A DNA stretch of 64,000 nt, from positions 16,452,617 through 16,516,616 of the forward strand of contig NC_030854.1 of assembly GCF_000208745.1 (NCBI RefSeq), read 5' to 3'. A program made the translations under genes and the position numbers. Of the stretch, positions 48,100-61,258 are shown piece after piece. Origin of the DNA: Theobroma cacao (Eukaryota; Streptophyta; Magnoliopsida; Malvales; Malvaceae). The number at the start of each line of letters is the position of its first letter. Within the stretch, counting starts at the first letter, position 1. The notes beneath the pieces were generated by a model. It had not been told where the DNA came from and ran no database searches. It saw only the letters and a program-made list of their open reading frames with translations.

Positions 48100-48737
48100 A
48101 TGACTATCACGACCCAAATCCTAGGCCATGATCGGCATATGGACTCAATGAACATAGCCCACTAAGCCCAAGCAAGCCTATCTATGTGACCTGTTCATTT
48201 TTCCATCAAAGTTACTAATGTCACATTTCATAATTTCGAATCAAAATAGTTCTAACCATTGCCAACTCGTAATGGCATTACCCATCAAAATATACATATA
48301 TTGTCTAGAACATGTATCTTAATAATTTACATCAGGTTTGTTTATACATCTAAAAAAAAAATAGACTCGATTTCCAGTAGAGAGACTCAGGCGAAAGTAC
48401 ATCTACTGAATGTCGAGACACCTACCGAGAGTTAAATCTATGAGGACACCCCGACCTAGCTACCGACTGCCTCCTGATCTGAAAACATGAAGTTAAAAAC
48501 GGTGAGTACAAACTTAGTGACTGAACATAAGAAAGGAACAAGCAAATGAGAAGGAAAGTTTACAGAAATCATGATGCATTTATTTTCAAAACAATGCAAT
48601 TTAGTTTCAATCTCATTAAAACCCCTCGTTAAACCCTTGAATGGTTAATCACTTGATAATGATGAATTCATACATAACAAGGAATTTGAAGAATGAAAGC
48701 TTCAGTGATATACAAACAAGTCAAATGAATCGACGGG

Positions 48738-49065
48738 TCCTCGCTGCAGCGAAATTTGGCTCAAGTTATTAGCTGGACGAGGGTTTCTTAACTAGCCAAG
48801 GGTTTCTCTCTAAAATTCATCATTTCAAAGTTAATTAAATAAACCCTTAAATGTTGGGAGTCCATGGTCAACTATGGTGTAAATGGAATGGAAAAATATG
48901 GCAAAAACCAGCAAGATAGCATACCGGATAGAAAGTTTCTCACTGCAGCGAGATTCTTTCTCGCTGCAGCGAAATTCAAGTGGCCAAAACAAAATGTTTC
49001 TCGCTACAGCAAGAACCAAGTCAGGCAAACCCCTCAAACCCAAGAGTTTCTCGCTGCAGGGAGAA
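48738..49065. repeat. CTCGCTGCAGCGAG palindrome array
   Basis: Copies at 48739-48753, 48937-48955, 48957-48974, 49000-49015 and 49048-49065. The consensus TTCTCGCTGCAGCGAGAA is a perfect 18-bp palindrome with a PstI site in the centre; single copies have one or two changes. Confidence 0.9.
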
Positions 49066-49274
49066 ACAAGGCAACAAAGAAAAGTTTCCATTCTCTCAAG
49101 AAAAAGACCATCTTGCTAAAATTACAAAATCTACATGAAACACTTAAAAATTCCCAAAGTTCAACATGCCAAATTTTCACATTCATTACAATCATGTACC
49201 ATATTCATGAGCCTTTATTTCATAAACATATATACACATATATACATAGATAAACACCAATACCACCATCGTCT

Positions 49275-49465
49275 CACCCTGCTCATGTGCAACCCCCCCA
49301 CATCATGCACATAGTCGAAGTCATCGTGTGCATCCCCCCACATCGTGCACAGCTCGTGCCACCGTGTGCATCCCCCCCACATCGTGCACATGGGCACCAT
49401 CATCATCCATCTCCCTCACCACAGTCATCACCAGCATGTGCATCCCCTCACATCGTGCACATGCA
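49275..49465 (-). repeat. GATGTGGGGG minisatellite, inverted
   Basis: Plus strand reads GTGCATCCCCCCACATCGTG repeatedly, four to five units. Same unit as 32457-32640. Confidence 0.88.
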
Positions 49466-50708
49466 CAGTTATAATTATCACACAATATCAACTATCAATG
49501 CACAACATATATATATATATACCAACATAATGTAGTAGTGCATGAATCCATAACAACCACATGTCACAACATAGAGACAATTTATCAAGGGCTTGTTCCC
49601 AAGGCACCCATTTTTAAGAAAAGTTAGATAAAATCATTCAAATGTTTTGTGCAAATACATTCACATTCCCAAAAAAATTTTGAAATGCAAGTTCACTCAC
49701 CAGTATTTTGTTGAACCTTTAGTTGACTCTAACTTCCCTAATGGTCCAAATGAGACGGTGGGGCTTCGTTGGAACCCATCATCACATTAACATCACAATT
49801 AACTCAATTCTCATAATTACAAGTTCTAAAAGCTATCTCCTACTAGTTTCCAAGTGCCACTAAGTGGCTATCTATTTTCATTATCCTAATCACTCCAAAG
49901 TAAATTAACGACCTCAACTACAAAACACTCACAAGTCTAAGAACTAATCATTCTCAACACTAAAAATCAATTCTAACTCACTACTCACCTTGGTAGCTTT
50001 GAAATTAAAATTATTTCCAAAAACTTTCAAGCTATTATTGAAGCTCCATCTTTCTCTCTCTAAAACACCTAACTAGTGAGAGAAAGTATGGAAGTAAGAC
50101 TTATCAAGGGTTTTAAAGTGAGAGAGTGAAAGTGCACAAGGGTTTTATGCGACAGTGCACAAAAGCTTGAAAATTAGAGCTATTTTGAGAGAGGTTATGG
50201 AGGTTTCATATCAAGCTTCCATGGAGGATGAAAGCAACGTGAGATGAGAGGAAGAAGAAGAAGAAAAGTTGCTGGAAATAGGATAAGAAGCTACTTGAAG
50301 ATGATATTTATAACTCAAGCTTATCCAACTCCACTTAAATTACGAAAATACCCTTAACAAGTTAGCTTGTTCTCCTCCAATCCTTTGTGTAATCTTTTTA
50401 CTCTTTTGACACTGAGACAAGGTCCATAATAGTCTAAAAGCACTCAAGTTCACAGAACTTAAAATCTTTGACTTAGGATGCAAAATGACAATTTTGCCCC
50501 TATTGTGAAAATTAGTGTCACTTCTAATTTTCTTCGTGTTTTCATCATAATATATCATTCATTCGGTCCTTATGCCCATTTAGACTTTAAAATATTAGAA
50601 AACCTTCTTCTAGAAGCTTATTAGAGGAAATGACTAAATTACCCTTAGTTAGTGTTATCGCGTCTACCTCTAGTTACGAGTCTACAAAGATCAAGGTCTC
50701 ATAATGAC

Positions 50709-52540
50709 CTAGAGGCATGATACTAGAATATGAAGTTTGGCTAGGTAAAATTGGCTTTTAAGACACATGGTGTTTGGGGATGGTGCCAATTAGCGATTGA
50801 CTCTTGTATGAGAATAGAACACTGAAATAGGCTTTATGTATTCATCACAAGATGGTGAGCATGATCTGATCAACCGTAAGAGGAGATGGTGTTAAACTTG
50901 ATTTGTTGGTTATGTTAATATTACAAATGGCTTTTTGAGCTTGTTTTGCCTAAGACTACTTTAAGTTGAAATTTTTGGAAATGTATATGAATCCATGTGT
51001 TGCATATTGGCACAAAGGCTCATATGGAGTTGGTTATAATTCCATTTGATATGATATTTCATCAGTGGCTACAGCACTAGACAATGACTAAGATAATCCA
51101 TAGGTGATTTTGGCACCAAACAAGTCAATTATAATATTGTTAGCTTTAAGGTAAGCGTTCATACTTCTGTTATTTGTTCATAAAGTTTTATCTTTTTGCG
51201 ATCAAGCTTGGTATCTTTGATATTGCCTAAGAGGCTCAGCACATGAACTAGCTTAATTGTAAGCTAGAATTTGTTAGGCTATTATGAAGTACATAAATGT
51301 AAAGGTAGGCCATGGATTTAATTTCCTAAGGGCCAATGGAATAGAACATGTCAATTCAGGCATAGCTCTAATACATAGTTTTGGTACATGGAGATTTAGG
51401 AAAAATTTATAGCTTATGCATGAAGGCTGAGCATTTGAATTTGTGTAAGTAGAAGTTTAAAATATGCTTTGCTCAGCATGAACCCCATGATTGGGAATGA
51501 CTAATTATGGATTTAATTATCTAAGGTAAAAAGGCTAGAATATGCTAGCTTTGGGAAAGTCATAGTAGACGATTCTTTGATTTTAAAGATCACCTAAGAA
51601 AAGATAGGTGTCTAGTTTCATCTTCGGATTGATGAACTAATGAGGCCGTGAGATTTGGCATTTGAAATAACTTTGAGGAATCTCAAGTTAGATATGTTTG
51701 TATGTGGCATATGATCGGTAAATTAACCATGACTCTAGAATTATAGAGATGGTTAGTAATCAAGATGAGACTTGGTAAGGAACTTTAAAGGAAAATTGTG
51801 AGCAATGTTAACCTTAAGAGTTTAAGCTATTGGTTAAAAAGATTGGTTAAGACCAGAAGGATGTGTGTAGAATGTCGTTATTTATTAAAATGCATTGTGG
51901 TAGTAAGGCAAGACAAGGGTTGTGAAGCTTGTTGGGACTCAGTATAAGTTGAAATTTACCTAGTGAGCACTCGATCATGAAAGTACTGGAGTTTTGTTTT
52001 TGGGAATATAGTTACTAATGGTTACCGAATTTGAGTCATCCGTGATGATTGAATATATATGAAATAAATAGAGCGTGTTCTGATCCTTACGCATTATGAA
52101 ATGCTTGAATGGGATTTGTATTGGAAGTATGTAAAAAACAATAGAGATTGGTTGTCAATTTAGACCCATAATCAATGGGGGAATAAAATGCTTGAATGTT
52201 GGAAGGTTGGAAAAAAGAATCAAGGTAGAGCAATGTGGGTGGTTATGTAAATATGCATGATTGATGATTTAAGGTTGATTTGATTGATGTGTAACTAGAA
52301 TTAATGACATATTGAATTCTCTTTATAAGATGAAGAATAATGTTGTTTTGATTCAAGAAGAATAGTACACATAATTGTTTGTACTATGACATTGTCAAGT
52401 TTTCTATAAATATTGGAAGTCAATGTAATGCGTAAACCAAAAGCTTACGTTACAAATGTCAAACAAAAGTGATGTGGCGAAATCTTAGAATTTTGATTAT
52501 TCACCTTACATTGATTTGAATTAGAGGATGAATTCGTTTT
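50709..52540 (+). other. Non-coding interior of the long-LTR gypsy element, right part
   Basis: Continues the interior after the solo LTR. No coding signal on either strand. Just before the purine tract, TTAGAGGATGAATTCGTTTT is of the sort seen at the end of gypsy interiors. Confidence 0.55.
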
Positions 52541-52553
52541 AAGTGGAGGAGAT
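52541..52553 (+). promoter_or_regulatory. Polypurine tract of the long-LTR gypsy element
   Basis: AAGTGGAGGAGAT directly before the 3' LTR start TGTAGCACTCC at 52554. Confidence 0.8.
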
Positions 52554-54776
52554 TGTAGCACTCCGAAGAAAGGAAGCTTCAATGGGGCCACGTACCTTCA
52601 TTAAATTAAGAGAGAAAGAGTAAGAATGTATTTAAATATTATGGTGACAATTTGGTGGAGTATGAATTTGACATTTTATTTGAACAAGTGCAAAGGAAGA
52701 AAAATAGAAGAGAATTGAAATTAAAGGAATGATGGGTGGACCTAATCGAAAAGAATAAGATGTTGAAGGGTGGAATTGTAAATAATGGAAAGTTAAGGGG
52801 TAAAGTTGTAATTATCAAAAGTCAAAGGATCAATTTGCAATTTATAAAAGTTTGAAGGACCAAATTATAGATTAAAAGTTTGGAGGGTCAAATGGTAGAT
52901 AAGAAAAAGTTAGAGGACCTATGTGCAATTTCACCATTTTAAGTTAAGAGAATATTTGATGTATATCTTTTTATTTTGGAAAGCAAGATGAAATTGAAAT
53001 TGGATGCAAGTTCAATGCAAATGTAAATGAAATGCATGGAAATGCATGTGAAATGAAATGCCAAAGAAAGTGAGGAGGGAAGAAGGAAAATCTCAGGAAT
53101 TAATCTGTATTGTGGTAATGGATAAACAATGGGCGGTTTGCCTATTAAATAAGAAAGGAAGGAAAATATTTAAATGAAAGTGTGTGCAAGTGGAGGATGA
53201 AGGCTGCCAACCCATGTGGAGAGAAAATAGCATGCAAGATGAACTTTTGCATGGCCAATGTAAGTGAAATACAATTTACCAAAGAATGAAGTAAATGGAT
53301 TACAAAGGATTAAGGACACAAGGCCATCACATTGGGCAATCCATCAAGCTTTAAGGATTCCTTGGGGAATCTTCCAAGATAAGGCTTGCAAAGACTTTTA
53401 GGAAGAATTCTTGGGCAATCCGCCCATTTGCAACACAAAGAGGGTTGCCAAATTCTCTCCAAAACCCACGTTTCCCTAATCCTTTTATGAGCCTTAAACC
53501 TCTAAAAACTATCATATTAAAGCTGCAAATTTGGAAGCAAAATGAAAAAGCTTGAGCAAGGAGGGAGCTCCCTGTGAGACCTTGACCTTTATGGACTCAT
53601 AGTTAGTAAAATACGCGATATCCCTGATGAGGGGTAATTTCATCATTTCCTTAGTAAGCCCATAAAAGTAAGATTTTAAATAATATTATGGCCTAAGTAG
53701 GCTTACGGCATAAATGGATGATGAAATTAAGGGTAAAATAAAAAGGAAACAAAAATTTTGATGATTTTCACGATAAGGGCAAAATGGTCATTTTTCACCT
53801 CAAGTTAAAATTGTAAGTTTTCATGAACCCGAGTATGTATAGACCATTATGAACCTTGTCCCAGTGTCAAAGGAGTAAAAAGATTTGATAAAGGGTTGGA
53901 GGAGAGTAAGTTAATTGGTGGAAGGGCATTTTAATAATTTAAGTGGAATGGATAAGATTGGCTATAAATATCTTTCTTTCAGCAGCTTCTTCTCCCATTT
54001 TCCAGTAGCTTTTTCTCTTTCACGTTGCTTCCAACCTCCATGGAAGCTTGATATGGAGCTTGCATGATTTTGTCTCTCTAGCTCTAGTTTTTATTCTTTT
54101 GTGCCCTTATGACTAGAACCCTTATATTCTTCCACTCTCACTCTTTAAAACCCTTGAAAAATCTTATTTCTATACTTTCTGTCACTAGTTAGGCATTCTA
54201 GAGAGAGAAAAAGAGAATTATCTCATTTGTTTGAAAGCTATTGGAAGAGAATTCGACTACAAAGGAACCCTAGGGTAAGTGATGAACTAAGCTTGGTTTT
54301 TAGCTGTGGATAATGGCTAGTAATTGGGACTATGAGCTATTTTATTGTTGAGGATGTTCATCCACTTTATAGTGCTTAAGATAGTGAACATAGATAGCCA
54401 TTTAAAGTGGCTAGCTAAGGGAAAGCTTTTAGGGTTTATAGTATGTGAATTGACCTATTACTACTGTTAATGTGATTCTAGGTTCTAACGAAGCCTTATC
54501 ATCCCAATTGGATCATTAAAGGAATTAAAGTCAGCTAAAGGCTCAACAATATACCGGTGAGTGAACTACATTCAAACTTGTTTTGGGGATATAATGTATT
54601 TGCCAAACATTTGAATGGATTATCTGGCTTTTCATAAGAACAAGTGCCTTGGGAACAAGCCTTTGATAAATCAATTTTATGTTATGAAATGAGGTTATCA
54701 TGGATCTCTATGTTGTAGCATTATGTTGATATACATATATGTTTGAATATAGTGTTGTGTAATTATATTGACTCAG

Positions 54777-54890
54777 CTATGTGCGAGTAGGGAGTGCGCA
54801 TAAGCCGAGGATGACCCGGTTATGTACGAGTAAGGAGTGCGCATAACCCAGTGATGACCCAGCCATGTGCGAGTAGGAAGTGTGCATGAG
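54777..54890 (+). repeat. About 39-bp tandem repeat
   Basis: Three units with core ATGTGCGAGTAGGGAGTGCG followed by CATAA and a GATGACCC spacer. Same unit as 18825-18915. Confidence 0.8.
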
Positions 54891-55154
54891 CTGGTGATGA
54901 TGATGATGTGATGGTGTGTATGATGATGATGGGATGGTGTGCAGGATGATGATGGGTATACGTATAAATGTATACATATGTAAATATGTGTGTTATAGAA
55001 ATTAATGAGTAATGGTATATGGTTGTAATGCATGTGAAACTTGACATGTTAAACTTTGGAAAATTGTCATGCGTTTCATGATGGTTTGGACATTTCAACA
55101 AGGTGGTTTTTCTTTGGGAAGAAGGGCAAATTTTTCATTGGTGCCTTGTTTCTC

Positions 55155-55650
55155 ATTGCAGATGGAATCATTTTCGCTGCAGCGAGAAACTCTCGAGTTT
55201 GGAGGGGTAGACTAGCTAGAAACTCACTACAGCGAGAATGCATTTTCGTTGCAGTGAGAATGACACTATAGCTTCTCGCTGCAGTGAGAAACTTTCTATT
55301 TCTGGGTCACAATTTTGCTGCAGCGAGATTGAATCTCGCTGCAGCGAAAAACTTTCTGTTTTGTCTCCTATCTTGTCCAATTGCTGCCCTATTTTTCACT
55401 TATTTGCTACCATATCTGAGCATGGACTTCCAACATTAAGGACTGAATGAGTTAAGTTAAAAATGATGAAGTTTAATGAGAAACCCTCGGCCAGTTGAGA
55501 AACCTTCGTTCCACCAATAACTTAATCCCAACGTCATTGCAGCGAAAAGCACTGCAGCGAGAATGCCTTTCCACTGCAACGAAGATTCGTTGTCGTATTT
55601 GACTTGCTTGCATATCATTGAATTTTCGCTGCAGCGAGAATGCCTTTCCA
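55155..55650. repeat. CTCGCTGCAGCGAG palindrome array, largest
   Basis: Around ten perfect or near-perfect copies of TTCTCGCTGCAGCGAGAA, in two clusters (55170-55350 and 55535-55660), with variants such as CACTACAGCGAG and CGTTGCAGTGAG. One 60-70 bp segment (GAATGCCTTTCCACT...TTGACTTGCTTGC) is duplicated at about 55560 and 55638. Confidence 0.9.
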
Positions 55651-57873
55651 CTACAGCAAAGATTCATTGTCGTATTTGACTTGCTTGCGTATCATTGAAG
55701 TTTTTATTCTTCAAATAGTTCGTTATGTATGGGTTCATGATTTTCAAATGATTAATCATTTAAGGGCTTGATGAGGGGTTTTTAATATGAATGGAACTAA
55801 ATTGCATTGTTTTGAAACAAGTGCATCATGATTTTAAATTCTCCCTTGTTGTTGCTTGTTCCCTTCCTTGTTCACTCACTGGGTTTATACTCACCATTTT
55901 CAACTTTAAGTTTTCAGATCACGAGGCAGCCGGTAACTAAGACAAGGTGTTCTTGTAGACTTGTATCCATCTTTTGGTAGGTGTCTCGACATTCAGTAAC
56001 TGTACATTCATCCAAGTCCCTCTGCTAAAAGTCGAGTATTCTTTTGTTGTGTATAGACAAACCTAATGTAAATTATTAAGACACATGTTGTAGATAATGT
56101 ATATACACTTGTTTAGTATGCCAGTATGAGGTGGCAAATGTTTAATATTATTTTGATCCTAAGTTTTGAAATGTGACTTAGCAGTTTACGATGGAATGAT
56201 GAACATGTTAGGTTAATAGGCTTGCTTGGGCTTAGTGGACTACGTCCATTGGGCCCATGCTCGGTCATGACCCAAAAATTGGGTCGTGACACTCCCGCCT
56301 GTGAAGAAAAAGAAAACTAGCTTAGCATTTTCACTTTCCTTTAGTGCACCCCATGAGCTCTTTCTCTATATTTCTCACTATCTTCTTGCCACAAAGCTTC
56401 ATTACTTTTAAAAATTCATCCTTTATTAAGAGATATGGGTTAGAGCTCATGGTAGCTAAGAAATATCAAGAGAAAAAGAATATGGATGATTAATGGGTTC
56501 AACCAAGTTATGATAAATGGAACTTTGATTTTGGTTATAGATTTCATAAGGAATTGAATTGTGATTGTGTGAAAATATTTATGGCAGCAAAGATCTACAA
56601 GGTTTGAAGAAGAATAGTTGCATGCATGTCACCAAACCATTGTTAAATGGTGAAAATTAAGGTATAAAGAAAAGGGCTTTAGAGGAATATTGAAGTGCAT
56701 GAAAGATCCAAGCCATTCTAATGGTAAGCATGCAATGTAAATTGATTGTGCTATCTTGGGTACGGTTAGGAAGAATGATTATACTAGTTATGATTTTTGA
56801 TGTTGTGTGGATGTAATGTTTTGAAGAAAGTAGAGGATAGAAAACTATGCATGTAAAGACTTGAGAATTCTTTGGTAAAGTTATTGCCTATATATATGTG
56901 TGTGTGCAAAGGATTTTGTAAAGGAATGCTAATTATAGCATGAATTGAACTATTTAGTTAATGGTTAGTACTTGAATGAGAAGGGGGAATAAAGAATAGG
57001 CTATAAAAGGATAAAGCTAAGTGTGGGATAGAATAAATTGTATAATTGCCAAGTATTTTGAATTTAATTGCTGCTAGGAAATTGACAAGTAAAGGATACT
57101 TGCCATACTTGTAAATCAAGAAGGATAACGGTTAAAAGGCAAGTGATATTGATTGATTAAGAACGCAAAGAGTTTAAATTGACGAAGTAATATCCTGCCA
57201 AGAAAGGTAACTTGTCAATGATTTATTCAATGTCATTGTGGAAAGCATGAGTTGCTAGAAAATGATTGATGGTTTAAATACCTATTTGTGAAAAGATTTA
57301 TACACTGTTACTGTGAAAAGCATGAGTTGGTAGAATTGATAAGCGATTATGAATGCCATAATTTTTGAATTATCTTTATATATAATATATACGCAATATA
57401 TGTAAAAGGTGCTAGAAATTGGGGAACAAGCTCTTTACCATGGTTTATGTCGAAACGTGCATTATTTGTTTTTGTGATGTGCATTCATAAATAAGCTTTA
57501 TGTTCACCATGCTTTGATTTAATATTTAAACCTCATGCAAAGGTTTTATATCATGAATTCTTTCAAACAGATTTATAACATTGCCATGATTTGTTTCGAA
57601 ATGGATTTAAAATAAGCTTTTGAGAACCCAATTTGGTTATAAAAGGTTTTGTCAAACCAGGAGATTCCAGAGTAGGCTAAATGTCACATCGAGATAGTGT
57701 GACCCTTGTGCACAAGTAAGCTCTAGCTAGAGAACCTTTGGGTCACCGACGGGCTATTAGATGTGGCTAGGTCACAGTCTATGATATATGCATGGGAAGG
57801 CCACGGGTTGATATACATGGCTAGGCCACGAGTTGATGTATTACCTAAAATGGTTGCGACCACATGATTTCTC

Positions 57874-60800
57874 CGAATACTTATTTCAAAACCCAAAGAG
57901 ATATCACTTTCAAATAGGTAATCATAGATAATCAACCTATGGACCCTCTTCCACGTAATAGCAATTTGGGAGGCCCTCTCCACCGGATTCCCATAGCCAT
58001 GGTAGTCTTGACGATGTTGGCTGACATCAGAGAAATCATGTGGTTGCAACCACGTATATCAACCGTGGCCTTGCTAAGTATAACAATCTATGGCCTTGCC
58101 ACGTATAATCATAGACTGTGGCCTAGCCACGTCTAACAGGTCGTCGGTGACCCAAAGGTTCTCTAGCTAGACCTCATTAGTACACAAAGGTCACACTATC
58201 TCGATGTGACATTCGACCTACTCTTGATGCTCTCGGTTTATCAAAATCGTTTTCAAACCAAATTAAAGTTTCCAAGAGTTCTTCCTTAAATCATTTGAAA
58301 ACAAGGTTCAGTAACCTTTCAAAATTGCTTTTCTCATTAAAATGCATGGTGTAAACATTTGCATAAAGTTCGGAGTAAAACCGGCTCAAGAGAAATCAAA
58401 TTTAAGGCATTTATCAAGTGCAATCAACTATGCACACTTCTTAAAGATTCAAAGCACAGTTTTGATGCAAAACATTGCAGAAAGGCTTGTTTCCTGGTTT
58501 CTAAAACACTTTACATATATGTATACATACATATGTATACATATGTGTACATACATATGTATACATATGTGTACATACATATGTATATAGTTTGCACAAA
58601 CAAATTCCAAATCAGTTTGCATCCATAATTGCCTATGGTTTCTACCAGCTCATGCTTTCCACAAAAGCATTATATAAATCATTGTAAACTATGTATTCAA
58701 ATCACTTATCATTTTCTAGCAACTCATGCTTTCCACAAAGGCATTGGATAATACTATATATCTACTTTGATATAGTAAGAATCTTTTAAAATTGACACCC
58801 CCTACTCACCTTACAATGGCAAGATATTACTTCACCACTTATCTAGTTTCGTTTCAAATTAAACTAGCTTGTCGGTCACCCGTTTCCTCCTCTAGTTAAT
58901 CACCACAGTGATCCTTTTTCACTTGCACACTTCCTAGCAATAAATCAAGCTTAATATACTTAGTATTTTTCATTCCAATTCAGCTCACATTTGCTGCCCT
59001 ATGTATCACATTCTTCATTCCTTTCATTTTCAAAAACTCTTCACATTTCCAATAATTTATTTTCTTTCATGATAACCGACCTCACACATTATTTCCAATT
59101 TCATGCACATGCCAAATTACATATGGGCAGCATCTTAACCAAGAATCCTTAATCAATATCCACATTGTTCATCTTTATTTCTTTTAAATAACATAGCAAG
59201 CAACCTTAACATTTCTAACTAGCTCATGCATTTTTAGATCTTTTCAACAATCATCATTCCTCACAATGTGTCTTTTAAGTTTTCAATCAACACAACAATA
59301 GCCATTTTCTCAAAATCTTCCAACTACACTTAAAGCATTATTCATTTTTACCTTTGAGGTTGCTTGAGCCTCACATGCACTTCAATATTCATCCAAGTTT
59401 CAATCACCAAGTTGCCAACATTATTCACAAATTATTTTCTTAACAATTTTACCAACCGTAGGCCTTAAAACACAATACTATGCTTACCTTTTCTCTTTCA
59501 CTTTGAATCTATCATGCATTCAAGAGTTTGATGGCTTGCATGTCACTAAATCCTCTCCAATCAAGCTTTTCTTTGCTACCACTATGCATTTCTTATGGTT
59601 ACCAACCGATTCTCAAAACATAATCAAACCAAAACCACAATGCTTACCCTTGTTTCTCTTGAACCAAGCTTTCCTCTTTCCTCAAGTTCCACGATTCTTC
59701 TCTTGCATGTTGAAGATTCCTTTTTGGGTGATGAAATGTTAAACTCAACAATGAAGAGCAAGGAACCCACGGTTTCCTTGAATCCTCACAAACCCGAGCC
59801 TTCCCCACTTTTCTCTCTTTTCTTTCTCTTTTTTTCCTCTCGGGTGGAGCTCTCAAAAACTCTTTCTTCTTTCTTTTCCTCTCTCAATGGCTGGTTCTCT
59901 CAAGCTTCACCAAGGCCAATCCATATTTCTTTTACTCTTTGAAACTTGGTATTTATATGGCCACCCATTTAACCAATCAAATTGCACGCACACATTTGCC
60001 TTTTATTTTCATTTGGCCATTTTGCCAACCAATAGGTTTCATGCATCTTATTTCCTTTCTTCCACATTGGTTAAAAATCCTCTTTTACTATCCATATCCA
60101 TTCTTTAATTCATTTCCACTTTATCCCACCTTATTTGTGCCTAATGGTCTTTCATGCAACTTTCCCACCTTAATTTCCATTTGGCCTCCTCCTTGGCCAA
60201 TGACATTACATGCAACTATATTTTCTCTTCTTTTAGTCTAATTGTCACTAAGTGTCCATCATGCATAAATTTTCCATGTATTCTTTTAACTTACAAATCC
60301 ACATGCATGTGTTATCTTATTCATTTTGTGTTATGCCTTTTTGTTTGTCACATGGTGGGGGTCCCACATGTTCCCCATTACAAGTACATCCTTGCATGCA
60401 TATCTTTGCATGTAATAGTATTTTGTTACATGCATATTCCATCATCCCACATAATCTAATTTTCCTTGGTTAGTTAATTTCCATTTAACTTCACATGTTG
60501 AAATTGCACATAAGTCCTCAAAATTATCTTTATTTACCATTTGACCCTCCAAACTTTTCATCCTTTACAATTTGGTCCTTCAAACATTTTGTAAATTATA
60601 ATTTGATCCTTCAACTTGTTCATAATTATAGCTTCACCCTTTTACTTTTCCTTATTTATAATTCCACCCCTTAACTTCTTATTCTTTTCAATTAGGTCCC
60701 CCCATCATTCCTTTAATTTCAATTTCCATTTATTTTTCTTCCATTACACTTATACAAATAAAATATCAAATTGACACTTCACCAAGGTGTCACCATAATA

Positions 60801-61258
60801 TTTAAATATATACTTACCTTTTCTTGCTTTATTTAATGAAGGATGCGAGCCTCACTAACGTTGTTTTTCTTCAAAATTCTTTCTTACTTCTTCTCCCCCA
60901 CTTAGATTAGCCATATAGTCCTCCTTCATGACTAATTTCAACAATAGATAAAATATTAATATTTTAATATTATTTTATTAATAAAATACTATTTTACTCC
61001 AAAATTCTCCACTTGTCTCCTCGGGTCTCAAAGTGTCTCACTTTGTCTTGGTTCACTTCCAAATTGCCTTTTAACTTGCTAATTCATCCTTGATAAAATA
61101 TTATTATTTTATTATTATTCTCTCGTGTATGAAATATTTTATTCCAAAATATTCTTTTCCACCTGTTTCCTCTCTTTTGCACTAAAATTAGCATCAACTG
61201 ACCCTCATCCTATCGATAAGGTCATATTGACTTCTACACAAGGGTAAGGGGTGTTACA
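57874..61258 (-). repeat. Inverted LTR copy inside the 3' LTR
   Basis: On the minus strand this runs from the LTR 5' end (GGGTGTTACA at 61258) to a point equal to about 44472 in the 5' LTR, so it lacks the LTR 3' end. It is about 3.4 kb. The left junction follows GCGACCACATGATTTCTCC; an inverted copy of the same phrase lies at 58033-58056. No flanking duplication was found, so an inversion or template switch is as likely as insertion. Confidence 0.75.
58527..58586. repeat. 24-bp ATACATATG-rich tandem repeat
   Basis: Two and a half units of a 24-bp ACATATG/TATAC-rich unit. The equivalent place in the other inverted LTR (about 6855) has no such expansion, so it grew in this copy. Confidence 0.85.

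Larger units (their letters stand above)
48105..50703 (-). mobile_element. Solo gypsy LTR in the long-LTR element interior
   Basis: TATCACGACCC...AGGTCTCATA on the plus strand, 2599 bp, flanked by perfect ATGAC (48100-48104 and 50704-50708). Both ends show TG to TA or CA to TA changes compared with the sister copy at 53573. It has a palindrome array (48738-49065) and a GATGTGGGGG minisatellite (49275-49465). Confidence 0.9.
53573..56291 (+). mobile_element. Solo gypsy LTR in the 3' LTR
   Basis: TGTGAGACCTTG...GGGTCGTGACA, 2719 bp, with perfect CTCCC duplication (53568-53572 and 56292-56296). The interrupted LTR is continuous across the site when compared with 42690-42720. It carries the ~39-bp repeat (54777-54890), GATGAT runs (54895-54950) and the largest palindrome array (55155-55650). 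Confidence 0.93.

Noticed and set aside
54773..55101. Three overlapping minus-strand frames with His-rich segments
   Set aside because: Same cause as above: GATGAT and 39-bp repeats in a solo LTR.
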